A DNA stretch of 64,000 bases from NCBI RefSeq assembly GCF_002848265.1, contig NZ_CP025422.1:2510727-2574726 (forward strand), given 5' to 3'. Numbering within the stretch: position 1 is the first letter of the stretch; every line of letters begins with the position of its first letter. The notes under the pieces were generated by a model, which did no database searches, was not told the origin of the DNA, and saw only the letters and a list, made by a program, of their open reading frames with translations. Positions 25,398 to 33,242 of the stretch are shown piece after piece. A program made the translations under genes and the position numbers. This DNA comes from Zhihengliuella sp. ISTPL4. GTDB lineage: Bacteria > Actinomycetota > Actinomycetes > Actinomycetales > Microbacteriaceae.

Positions 25398-25991
25398 ATG
25401 AAAGCACTCGTGATCGGCGCGACCGGCAGCATCGGCGGCGTCGTCGCCGCCACCCTCGACGTGCGAGGGCATGAAGTCGTCCGCGCCTCCCGTTCCGGCG
25501 AGCAGAGCGTGGACGTCACCGATCCCATCTTTATCCGCAGCCTCTTCGAGCGGGTCGGCCCGGTCGACGCCGTCGTGGTCGCCGTGGGCTCCGTGCCCTT
25601 CAAGCCGCTCACCGATCTCGACCGCGACGACTACCTGGCCGCCTTCACCGGGAAGACCCTCGCACAGCTCGACGTCGTGCGGGTCGCCCTCGACCACGTG
25701 ACCGACGGCGGATCCATCACCCTCACCAGCGGCGTGCTCGCGCGGGAGCCGATCGCGACGGGAGCGGCGGCGGCGATGGCCAACGGCGCTCTGGAATCGT
25801 TCGTGATCACGGCGGCCGCCGAGGCCCCGCGGGGCATCCGCATCAATGCGGTCTCGCCCGACGTGCTCGCGAACTCCCCCGGGTACTTCTCGACCTTCCC
25901 CGGCCACCGCCCCGTCACCGACGACGAGGTCGGCCAGGCGTACGTCCGCGCGGTCGAGGGCATCGTCACGGGGCGGGTGCTCACCGTCTGA
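25398..25991 (+). CDS. Short-chain dehydrogenase-like protein lacking the usual Tyr-x3-Lys
   Basis: 197 residues, Rossmann fold with GATGSIGGVVAATL (about 7-20) for NAD(P) binding and DVTDPIFIRSLFE. At the position of the catalytic Tyr-x3-Lys there is TGAAAAMANGALESFV, so the standard active site is absent. The short length and this gap match a known group of about 200-residue SDR-like proteins (YwnB/PRK07578 type). Real catalytic activity is uncertain. ATG 25398 behind GGGAGGGG. Confidence 0.8.
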   Translation: MKALVIGATGSIGGVVAATLDVRGHEVVRASRSGEQSVDVTDPIFIRSLFERVGPVDAVVVAVGSVPFKPLTDLDRDDYLAAFTGKTLAQLDVVRVALDHVTDGGSITLTSGVLAREPIATGAAAAMANGALESFVITAAAEAPRGIRINAVSPDVLANSPGYFSTFPGHRPVTDDEVGQAYVRAVEGIVTGRVLTV

Positions 25992-26065
25992 CCGGCGTGC
26001 GGCGGCCCCCGCGAGGCCCCGTCAAGGGGGAGGCGGAGCACAGGTCCGTGTCGCAGGATGAGGGC

Positions 26066-27772
26066 ATGACCGACACGCCTCTGTCTTCCCGTCCCTGGCT
26101 CCGCTCCTATGCCGAGGACGTGCCGGCGGACATCGAGGAGCCGACGCAGACGCTGCCCGAGATGCTCGCCGCGAGCGTGCGGACATACGGAAGGCGACCC
26201 GCCCTCGAGTTCTTCGGCGCCGTCACCACCTACCGCGAGCTCGGCGACCAGATCGACCGCGCCGCGGAAGGGCTCCGCCACCTCGGGGTCACGAAGGGCG
26301 ACCGGGTCGCGCTGGTGCTGCCGAACTGTCCGCAGCACGTCGTGGCGTTCTACGCGGTCCTCCGTCTCGGGGCGATCGTCGTCGAGCACAACCCGCTCTA
26401 CACCGCGCGGGAGCTGCGGCATCAGTTCGAGGATCACGGCGCCCGCGTCGCGATCGTGTGGGACAAGGTCGCCGACACCGTCGCGGGGTTCCCTGACGAT
26501 CTCCGGGTCGATCACATCGTGAGCGTCGACCTCACGGCCGCGATGCCGTTGTCGAAGCGCCTGCTGCTACGACTGCCGGTCCCGAAGGGCCGGGCGTCGC
26601 GGGCGAAGCTGACCGGCACGCCGCGCGCGCGGCACCTGACGCCCTGGAAGAAGCTCGTGTCCCACCGGCGGCTTCCCCGTCGCACGCCCGCGCCGTCCCT
26701 CGGCGACACCGCCGTCCTGCAGTACACCAGCGGGACGACCGGGATCCCGAAGGGCGCCATCCTCACGCATGCGAACCTGCGGGCCAACGCGATGCAGGGG
26801 CGAGCCTGGGTGCCCGGGCTCCGCGACGGCGAGGAGACCTTCTTCGCCGTGCTCCCGCTCTTCCACGCGTACGGCCTGACCCTGTGCCTCACATTCGCCC
26901 TGAGCATCGGGGCCAAGGTGGTGCTGTTCCCGACTTTCGATCTGGGCCTGGTGACCGACGCCGCCCGCACGAGCCCGCCGACCTTCCTCCCCGCCGTCCC
27001 GCCCATCTACGACCAACTGGCGCGGGCGGCCGGACGCGGCACCGTCGACCTGTCGAGTGTCCGGTTCGCGATCTCCGGGGCCATGAGCCTCCCCGTCGAG
27101 ACGGTACGGCGCTGGGAGGAGGCGACCGGCGGGCTGCTCGTCGAGGGCTACGGGATGACCGAGGCGTCTCCGGTCGCACTCGGCAACCCCATGGGTCCGA
27201 CCCGGCGACCCGGCACGGTCGGCGTCCCGTTCCCGAGCACCGAGATCCGCGTCGTGGACCCCGACGACCCTGAGATCGATGTGCCCGCGGGCGAGCCCGG
27301 TGAACTCCTCCTCCGCGGACCGCAGGTGTTCCAGGGCTACTGGGGTCGCCCCGGCGAGACGGCCGAGGCCCTGTTGCCGGACGGCTGGCTCCGCACCGGC
27401 GACATCGCCGAGGTCTCGCCGGACGGGTTCGTCACCATCGTCGACCGCCGCAAGGAGCTCATCATCACCGGCGGCTTCAACGTCTCCCCCAGTGAGGTGG
27501 AGAACGCGCTGGAGGCCCACCCGGACGTCGTGGCGGCGGCGGTCGTCGGGCTGCCCCGGGCGAGCGGCGGCGAGGAGGTCGCGGCGGCCGTGGTGCTCCG
27601 GGAGGGCGCCGCCGACGACATGGAGGGGCTCCGCGACTTCTGCCGGACGCGATTGACCGCCTACAAGGTGCCGCGGCGCATCACCGCCGTCGACGACCTC
27701 CCACGGTCGCTCATCGGCAAGGTGCTGCGCCGGGAGGTACGGGATCGGCTCCTCGCCGAGCGTGAGGCCTGA
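26066..27772 (+). CDS. Long-chain acyl-CoA synthetase (AMP-binding ligase)
   Basis: 568 residues. Activates a fatty acid with ATP and CoA. Adenylation motifs: LQYTSGTTGIPKGA (P-loop, about 214-227), VEGYGMTEASP (about 360-370), TGDIAEVSPDG and DRRKELIITGGFNVSPSEVE, with the C-terminal catalytic Lys in SLIGKVLRREVR. All core motifs are intact. ATG 26066 is preceded by CAGGAT plus six bases. It lies 75 bases behind the SDR gene, which may be cotranscribed. Chain-length preference cannot be read from sequence. Confidence 0.88.
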   Translation: MTDTPLSSRPWLRSYAEDVPADIEEPTQTLPEMLAASVRTYGRRPALEFFGAVTTYRELGDQIDRAAEGLRHLGVTKGDRVALVLPNCPQHVVAFYAVLRLGAIVVEHNPLYTARELRHQFEDHGARVAIVWDKVADTVAGFPDDLRVDHIVSVDLTAAMPLSKRLLLRLPVPKGRASRAKLTGTPRARHLTPWKKLVSHRRLPRRTPAPSLGDTAVLQYTSGTTGIPKGAILTHANLRANAMQGRAWVPGLRDGEETFFAVLPLFHAYGLTLCLTFALSIGAKVVLFPTFDLGLVTDAARTSPPTFLPAVPPIYDQLARAAGRGTVDLSSVRFAISGAMSLPVETVRRWEEATGGLLVEGYGMTEASPVALGNPMGPTRRPGTVGVPFPSTEIRVVDPDDPEIDVPAGEPGELLLRGPQVFQGYWGRPGETAEALLPDGWLRTGDIAEVSPDGFVTIVDRRKELIITGGFNVSPSEVENALEAHPDVVAAAVVGLPRASGGEEVAAAVVLREGAADDMEGLRDFCRTRLTAYKVPRRITAVDDLPRSLIGKVLRREVRDRLLAEREA

Positions 27773-27780
27773 CGGCCGGG

Positions 27781-28080
27781 TCAGCGACCCTCAGCGGCCT
27801 CGGTGTGGTGGCGGATGACCTCGGCGACGACGAAGTTGAACCACTTCTCCGCGAACTCCGGATCGAGATGGGCGTCTTCGGCGAGCGCTCGGAGCCGAGC
27901 GACCTGCTGCTCCTCGCGGTTCGGGTCCGACGGCGGCATGGCATGCTCAGCCTTGAGATGACCGACCTGCTGGGTGGCGCGGAACCTCTCGGCGAGCAGG
28001 AAGATCAGCGCCGCGTCGATGTTGTCGATGCTCGCGCGCAGGCGGAGCAGTTCGGCCTTCGGGTCCTCTGCGGCAATCAT
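27781..28080 (-). CDS. Chorismate mutase, AroQ type
   Basis: 99 residues, all-helical AroQ fold: LLRLRASIDNIDAALIFLLAERF supplies the first helix with the catalytic Arg, followed by a Lys in VGHLKAEH, then NREEQQVARLRALAE. It converts chorismate to prephenate for Phe/Tyr synthesis. ATG 28078-28080 is six bases after TAGAGT on the minus strand (probable leaderless mRNA). Convergent with the acyl-CoA ligase, 8 bases between stops, and divergent from the AI-2E-family gene. Confidence 0.9.
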   Translation of the reverse strand: MIAAEDPKAELLRLRASIDNIDAALIFLLAERFRATQQVGHLKAEHAMPPSDPNREEQQVARLRALAEDAHLDPEFAEKWFNFVVAEVIRHHTEAAEGR

Positions 28081-28086
28081 GCCCCT

Positions 28087-28136
28087 ACTCTAGAGCCGCG
28101 GATCACCCGACCTCCGACGAGGGGCACCGCTATCGT
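28087..28136. promoter_or_regulatory. Compact divergent leaderless promoters
   Basis: Minus strand -10 TAGAGT (complement of 28087-28092) serves chorismate mutase. Plus strand -10 TATCGT (28131-28136) serves the AI-2E-family gene. Each is exactly six bases from its ATG. Only 62 bases separate the two start codons. Confidence 0.5.
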
Positions 28137-28142
28137 GTGCTC

Positions 28143-29369
28143 ATGAGCAACGACGACTCGCCGGCCTCCGCTCCGCAGGACGACAAGGGCACCCAGCCGG
28201 CCCCCGCCCCGGTCGACGCGGCACTCGCCGGCACCGCCGTGGAGACGCCCGGCGCCGCACCGGTGCCGTCCGGCCCCCCGCGGCCCGTGGTGATCGAGCC
28301 GACCACGCCGAGCCGCTCGTTCTGGACGCGGATCGATCGGCCGTTCGTCTTCGGGTTCCTCGTGACGCTCGGCGGTCTCGGGGCGATCGTGATCGGTCTC
28401 GCGCTGTCGAACCTCTCCACGGTCCTCATCTACATCGCCCTCGCGCTGTTCGGCGCCCTCGGTCTCGACCCCGCCGTCCGGTTCCTGGAGCGTCGCGGCC
28501 TGTCGCGTGCCCTCGCGGTCGTGGTGACCATCCTGGCCCTCATCGTCGTCGTCGCCCTCGTCCTCTGGATGATCGTGCCGATCGTCGTCGATCAGATCGC
28601 GGGCTTCGTGAAGTCGGTCCCCGGCATGATCCAGGACTTCACGAAGACCGACCTCTACGCCACGCTGAACGACCAGTTCGGCGACCAGTTCCAGGACCTC
28701 GTGTCGGAGGTGCAGAAGTTCCTGTCCGACTTCGGGAACCTCGCGACGATCGGCGGCGGCGCCCTTCAGGTGGGCGCGTCCATCGCCAGCGGCATCTCGG
28801 GCGCGATCGTCGTGCTCGTGCTGACGCTGTACTTCCTCGCGACGCTCCCGGCCATGCGCCAGGGGATGCTGCGTCTCGTCCCGGCCCGCGACCGCGACCG
28901 CGCGGGCGACATCTCCCAGCAGATCACGGACTCCGTCGGCGGCTACGTGATGGGGATGGTGGTCCTCGCCTTCTGCAATGCGACCCTCGCCCTCATCCTG
29001 TACTCCGTGCTCGGCCTGCCGTTCCCGCCGCTCATGGCCGCGATCGCCTTCTGCGTCACGCTCATCCCCCTCGTCGGCTCGGTGCTGTTCTGGATGATCG
29101 GCACCATCCTCGCGCTCTTCACGAACCCGATCGCCGCGCTGATCTTCGCCGCCGTCTACCTCGTCTACATGCAAATCGAGGCCTATGTGCTCACGCCGCG
29201 CGTCATGAACAAGGCCGTGGCGGTGCCGGGCTCGCTGGTGGTCATCGGCGCCCTCGCCGGCGGTACGCTCCTCGGCCTGCTCGGCGCCCTGGTGGCCGTT
29301 CCCGTCACCGCCTCGATCCTCATCATCGTCAAGCAGGTCGTCGTGCCGAAGCAGGACGCCCGCACCTGA
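28143..29369 (+). CDS. AI-2E family (YdiK/PerM/TqsA-type) transporter
   Basis: 408 residues. A Pro/Ala-rich cytoplasmic head (about 1-70) precedes about eight membrane segments. LTLYFLATLPAMRQGMLRLVP and the C-terminal ALAGGTLLGLLGALVAVPVTAS match conserved parts of the family. Members export small molecules or act in Na+/H+ exchange; the name does not prove autoinducer transport. ATG 28143 is six bases from TATCGT. A terminator follows at 29494-29527. Confidence 0.87.
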   Translation: MSNDDSPASAPQDDKGTQPAPAPVDAALAGTAVETPGAAPVPSGPPRPVVIEPTTPSRSFWTRIDRPFVFGFLVTLGGLGAIVIGLALSNLSTVLIYIALALFGALGLDPAVRFLERRGLSRALAVVVTILALIVVVALVLWMIVPIVVDQIAGFVKSVPGMIQDFTKTDLYATLNDQFGDQFQDLVSEVQKFLSDFGNLATIGGGALQVGASIASGISGAIVVLVLTLYFLATLPAMRQGMLRLVPARDRDRAGDISQQITDSVGGYVMGMVVLAFCNATLALILYSVLGLPFPPLMAAIAFCVTLIPLVGSVLFWMIGTILALFTNPIAALIFAAVYLVYMQIEAYVLTPRVMNKAVAVPGSLVVIGALAGGTLLGLLGALVAVPVTASILIIVKQVVVPKQDART

Positions 29370-29390
29370 CCCCGGCCCCTCCCCACCCCG

Positions 29391-29476
29391 GTGCACAACT
29401 TCGGAGACTCGGGGCGGCACCCCGTCAGCCGGGGGTGCTCCGCGGCGTGTCGGGTGAGATCTCCGGAGTTATGCAC
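29391..29476. repeat. Palindromic repeat family A, copy 2
   Basis: 86 bp with end arms GTGCACAACTTCGGAGA (29391-29407) and TCTCCGGAGTTATGCAC (29460-29476), complementary over 17 bp with two mismatches. Same length and related ends as copy 1 at 1995-2080. Here it lies in a convergent intergenic gap, just before a strong terminator. Confidence 0.75.
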
Positions 29477-29493
29477 GCGACCGGCGGGAACGA

Positions 29494-29527
29494 CGAAGCG
29501 CCCGGCCCCTGAGGGCCGGGCGCTTCG
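29494..29527. terminator. Bidirectional terminator
   Basis: Perfect 15-bp stem CGAAGCGCCCGGCCC / GGGCCGGGCGCTTCG with loop CTGA, between the convergent AI-2E-family gene and the last gene of the OpuB-type operon. Confidence 0.85.
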
Positions 29528-29539
29528 CGGGGAGACGAC

Positions 29540-30460
29540 TCAGACGAGGTCGTTGTCCGTCAGCCACTGCTTCGCGATGTCCTCCGCCGACTTCTGGTCG
29601 ACCGTGCTCTGCACGTTGAGGGCGACGAGCTCCTCGGCGGTCAGCTTGGCGCTGATGCCGTTGATGACGTCCGCGATCTCGTCGGCCACGTCGCTGGACG
29701 CGATCGGCACGACGTTCGAGGCCAGGATGATGTTCTCCGGGTCCTCCAGCGCCACGATGTCCTCGGTCTGGAATGCCGGGTCGGCCGAGTAGATGTCCGC
29801 GACCTGGATCTCGCCGGCGAGCAGCGACTCCAGCGTCGTGGGACCGGTGGCCGAGAACGCCAGGTCGACGCCGTAGACCTCCTTGGCCGCGGCGGGACCG
29901 TACGGACGCTGCTCGAACTCCGGAGCCGCGCCGATCGTGACCGGGGTGGTCACGTCCGCGAGGTCGGCGATCGAGGTGAGGTCGTTCTCCTCGGCGAAGC
30001 TCTTGAGCACCGTGTAGGTGTCCTGGTCGGACGCCTCGGCGTAGTCGAGCGCCGTGAGGCCCTCGGGGAGCGCGTCCTTCAGGGCCGCGTAGACGTCGTC
30101 CGGGCTGGTGGCGGTCGCGTCCTTGTCCAGGTACTCGAGCAGGTTGCCCGTGTACTCCGGGAACAGGTCGATCGCCCCGGACTCGACGTCCGGCATGTAG
30201 GCGTCGCGCTGGCCGATGCTGAACTGACGGTCGACGTCGAAGTCGGCGGCCTCGAGCGCCTGCGCGTAGATCTCGGCGATGATCTCGTTCGAGTAGTAGG
30301 CCTGCGAGCCGATGACGATGGTGTCGCTGCCCCCACCGTCGCCGGAGTCGTCGGTGGGCGCGTCCAGGGGGTTGCTGTTGGCGCAGCCGGAGAGGGCGAG
30401 GGCGGCGGCGAGCGCGACGCCGCCGGCAAGGGCGAGGCGGGACTTTCGTGCGGTGAACAT
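29540..30460 (-). CDS. Compatible-solute ABC transporter substrate-binding lipoprotein (OpuBC/OsmX type)
   Basis: 306 residues. Signal sequence with lipobox LSGC (Cys about residue 23), then a type II periplasmic-binding fold: DTIVIGSQAYYSNEIIAEIYAQAL and the ligand segment DLFPEYTGNLLEYL, typical of glycine betaine/choline/carnitine binders. ATG 30458-30460 with GAGGAAG. Last of four genes, 34 bases after the permease. Together they encode a complete importer. Confidence 0.9.
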   Translation of the reverse strand: MFTARKSRLALAGGVALAAALALSGCANSNPLDAPTDDSGDGGGSDTIVIGSQAYYSNEIIAEIYAQALEAADFDVDRQFSIGQRDAYMPDVESGAIDLFPEYTGNLLEYLDKDATATSPDDVYAALKDALPEGLTALDYAEASDQDTYTVLKSFAEENDLTSIADLADVTTPVTIGAAPEFEQRPYGPAAAKEVYGVDLAFSATGPTTLESLLAGEIQVADIYSADPAFQTEDIVALEDPENIILASNVVPIASSDVADEIADVINGISAKLTAEELVALNVQSTVDQKSAEDIAKQWLTDNDLV

Positions 30461-30494
30461 GGACTTCCTCTTCTCTGGGGGACGATGCTGTGGG

Positions 30495-31214
30495 TCAGGC
30501 GGGTGCGGCCGCGGGGGCGGTCGCCCGCGCGCGGCGTCGTTGCGCACGCGTGCGCACACCGCGGGGCACCGCGGCGTGCTGGGCGAGCGCGAGCAGGAGG
30601 TCGACGAGGAGCGCGAGCACCGCGACGAGGATCGCGCCGCCGAGGACCTGGTCGAAACGGCGGAGCGGGATGCCCTGGATGATCGGCCAGCCGAGGCCGC
30701 CGAGGTTCACATAGGCCGCGATCGTCACCGTGGCGATGACCTGCAGCAGCGCCGAGCGGAGGCCGCCGACCAACAGCGGCATGCCGAGCGGCACCTCGAC
30801 CTTCCAGAACACCTGCCAGCCGGTCATCCCCATCGCCCGCGCGGCATCGATGGTGCGGCGATCGACCGCCTCCAGACCCGTGTAGGCCCCGGCGAGCAGG
30901 GACGGGATGGCCAGGACGACGAAGGTGATGATCGCTGCCAGGGGCGTGCGCAGCACCCCGAGCAAGAGCACCAGCAGCACCATGAGGCCGAAGGATGGGA
31001 TGGCGCGGGCCGCTCCGGAGACGGCGACCGCGATCTCCCGCCCCTTCCCGGTGTGCCCGATGAGCCAGCCGAGCGGTACGGCGATCACCGCGGCGATCAG
31101 CACGGAGACCACCGTGTAGAAGACATGCTGGCCGAACAGGACGGGGAGGGAGTACGTCCCGACCCAGCGGTCGGGGGAGAACAGCCAGGCGAAGGCCTCG
31201 GTGAACACGTTCAT
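30495..31214 (-). CDS. Compatible-solute ABC transporter permease (OpuBB/OsmY type)
   Basis: 239 residues, about five to six membrane segments, EAA loop LEAVDRRTIDAARAMGMTGWQVFWKVEVPLGMP near the middle. The end is Arg/Ala-rich and cytoplasmic. ATG 31212-31214 overlaps the stop of the first permease gene (ATGA). One of two permeases in the operon, which suggests a heterodimeric membrane channel. Confidence 0.9.
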   Translation of the reverse strand: MNVFTEAFAWLFSPDRWVGTYSLPVLFGQHVFYTVVSVLIAAVIAVPLGWLIGHTGKGREIAVAVSGAARAIPSFGLMVLLVLLLGVLRTPLAAIITFVVLAIPSLLAGAYTGLEAVDRRTIDAARAMGMTGWQVFWKVEVPLGMPLLVGGLRSALLQVIATVTIAAYVNLGGLGWPIIQGIPLRRFDQVLGGAILVAVLALLVDLLLALAQHAAVPRGVRTRAQRRRARATAPAAAPA

Positions 31215-31894
31215 GCGGCCGTCCTCAACGTGATCGTCCGACGCGCGGCGGCGGGGGTGGCCGCCGCCCGCGTCCACGGCATGAGGGCACGCCCGAGGAG
31301 CACGAGCAGGAGGTCGATGACCAGAGCGATGACGACGACGGCGACGATGCCGGTGAAGACCTCGGCGAGGATGCGGCGCTGGAGGCCGTTCGTGAACAGG
31401 TAGCCGAGGTTCGTGACGCCGACGAGGATGCCGACCGTCGCGAGCGAGATGGTGCTCACCGCCGCCACGCGGAGGCCCGCGAGGATGACCGGCCCGGCGA
31501 GCGGGAAGTCGACCGTCCAGAAGCGGCGGAACCCGCCGTAGCCCATCGCGACCGCGGACTGCCGGATGGCGGGGTCGACCGAGTCCAGGCCGTCGGACAC
31601 CGCGCGGACGAGGATCGCGATCGCGTAGATCGTCAGGCCGATGACGAGGTTGGCTGGGCTGCGCGCGGGGTACCCGGCCACCGAGGGCAGGAGAATGAGA
31701 AGGGCGAGGGAGGGGATCGTGTACAACAGCCCGGTGAGGACGATGACCGGACCCTTCACGAGTTGATACCGCCAGGCCACCCATCCCAGCGGCAGCGCGA
31801 GGACGAACCCGAGCACGATCGCGATCGCGCTCTGCTGCAGGTGCACCGCGGTGAGCTCGAGGATCAGTCCGAGGTTGTCGCCGACCCAGTTCAC
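31211..31894 (-). CDS. Compatible-solute ABC transporter permease, second subunit
   Basis: 227 residues with five or six membrane helices; conserved LVKGPVIVLTGLLYTIPSLALL and EAA-type loop DSVDPAIRQSAVAMGYGGFRRFWTVDFPLAGP. GTG or ATG choice is clear: ATG 31892-31894 overlaps the ATPase stop. Pairs with the permease encoded next. Confidence 0.9.
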   Translation of the reverse strand: MNWVGDNLGLILELTAVHLQQSAIAIVLGFVLALPLGWVAWRYQLVKGPVIVLTGLLYTIPSLALLILLPSVAGYPARSPANLVIGLTIYAIAILVRAVSDGLDSVDPAIRQSAVAMGYGGFRRFWTVDFPLAGPVILAGLRVAAVSTISLATVGILVGVTNLGYLFTNGLQRRILAEVFTGIVAVVVIALVIDLLLVLLGRALMPWTRAAATPAAARRTITLRTAA

Positions 31895-32751
31895 GGGGCC
31901 GCCTTCATCGCACCCGCTCCGTCGACCACGCCCTCCGGCGCATCGACGATCGCCCCCTGCGTGCGGCCCTCGGAGTCGACGACCACGGTCCCCCGCGGGG
32001 TCTGCTTGAGATGCAGCGCGCGGCGGCCCCGGTCGGCTCCGATGAACGAGGAGACGAAGTCGTCGGCCGGGTTCTCGATGATCTCGCTCGGACTGCCCAC
32101 CTGCACGATCCGGGCACCCTTGTCGAGGATGACGACCTGGTCGCCCAGGAGGAACGCCTCGTCGATGTCGTGCGTGACGAACACGACCGTCTTGTCGAGC
32201 TCGTGCTGCAGCCGCAGAGTCTCCTGCTGGAGGTCGGCGCGCACGATGGGGTCGACCGCACCGAACGGCTCGTCCATGAGGAGGATGTTCGGGTCGGCGG
32301 CGAGTCCGCGGGCCACCCCGACGCGCTGCTGCTGACCACCCGACAACTGACTCGGGTACCGCTCGGCGAGCGCCTGGTCGAGGCCGACCGTCGTGAGCAG
32401 CTCGCGGGCCCGCTCATGCGCCTGCTTGCGCTTCACCCCGTTCAGCCGCAGCACGGTGGCCACATTGTCGATGACGGTGAAGTGCGGCATGAGGCCGGAG
32501 TTCTGCATCACGTACCCGATCCGACGACGCAGTGCGACGGGGTCACCCGACAGCACATTCTCTCCGTCGATCTCCACCTCCCCCGACGTCGGCTCGACCA
32601 TGCGGTTGATCATCCGCAGCAGCGTGGTCTTGCCGCAGCCGGACGATCCGACGAACACGGTGGTCTTGCGGGAGGGCAGCACGAGGCTGAAGTCGTCCAC
32701 GGCGAGCGTCCCGTCGGGGAAGCGCTTCGTGACGTTGCGGAACTCGATCAT
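31891..32751 (-). CDS. Compatible-solute ABC transporter ATP-binding protein (OpuBA type, no CBS)
   Basis: 286 residues. Walker A VGSSGCGKTT near residue 35, signature LSGGQQQRVGVARGL near 135, Walker B ILLMDEPFGAVD near 157, H-loop VTHDIDEA. After the ABC domain only about 50 residues follow, with no CBS pair, so this system lacks the ionic-strength sensor seen in the ATPase at 1-1220. First gene of the four-gene importer operon. Confidence 0.92.
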   Translation of the reverse strand: MIEFRNVTKRFPDGTLAVDDFSLVLPSRKTTVFVGSSGCGKTTLLRMINRMVEPTSGEVEIDGENVLSGDPVALRRRIGYVMQNSGLMPHFTVIDNVATVLRLNGVKRKQAHERARELLTTVGLDQALAERYPSQLSGGQQQRVGVARGLAADPNILLMDEPFGAVDPIVRADLQQETLRLQHELDKTVVFVTHDIDEAFLLGDQVVILDKGARIVQVGSPSEIIENPADDFVSSFIGADRGRRALHLKQTPRGTVVVDSEGRTQGAIVDAPEGVVDGAGAMKAAP

Positions 32752-32803
32752 GAGGGTGTCTCTCCGACGGTCGTTCGGACGTGCGGTCGTGCGTCGTGCG
32801 GGA

Positions 32804-33106
32804 CTAGGCCGAGACCTCGACGCCCGGGGCGAAGGCGACGTAGCCGGAGAAGTCCTTGCCGACGCGGTCGAACGCCGACGGGTACGGGTGCGGGTACGAC
32901 CACGCGAGATCCTTGTGCAGCTCTCCGTCGACCTGGACGGAGTAGTACTGGCACTCGCCCTTCCACGGACACGTGTACGGGGTGGGACTCTCGACGAGCG
33001 CGTCCGGCGCGACGGATGCCGGCGGGAAGTACCAGTTCCCCTCGATGCGGATGAGGTCGTCCTGGTCGGCCTCGGCGATGACGTTTCCTGCGAGTACAGC
33101 CTTCAT
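32804..33106 (-). CDS. DUF427-domain protein
   Basis: 100 residues covering a whole DUF427 domain: MKAVLAGNVIAEAD at the start, WYFPPASV, then TPYTCPWKGECQYYSV and the ending WSYPHPYPSA..DFSGYVAF. These motifs are characteristic of the family, whose function is unknown. ATG 33104-33106 with GAGGAG 7 bases upstream; a longer frame upstream lacks family residues. Single gene between the importer operon and the flavin reductase. Confidence 0.88.
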   Translation of the reverse strand: MKAVLAGNVIAEADQDDLIRIEGNWYFPPASVAPDALVESPTPYTCPWKGECQYYSVQVDGELHKDLAWSYPHPYPSAFDRVGKDFSGYVAFAPGVEVSA

Positions 33107-33242
33107 GGTCCTGCCTCCTCGGATGTGGGTTCGAGCGTATAAGACGGGTGCGACATCCGGCACCGGGTTGCGCGCGGGGTCGTCAATCTGGGACACAATG
33201 CGCGCTCTGTTCGTCACGCGGCCGGAATCGGATTGCGCGAGG

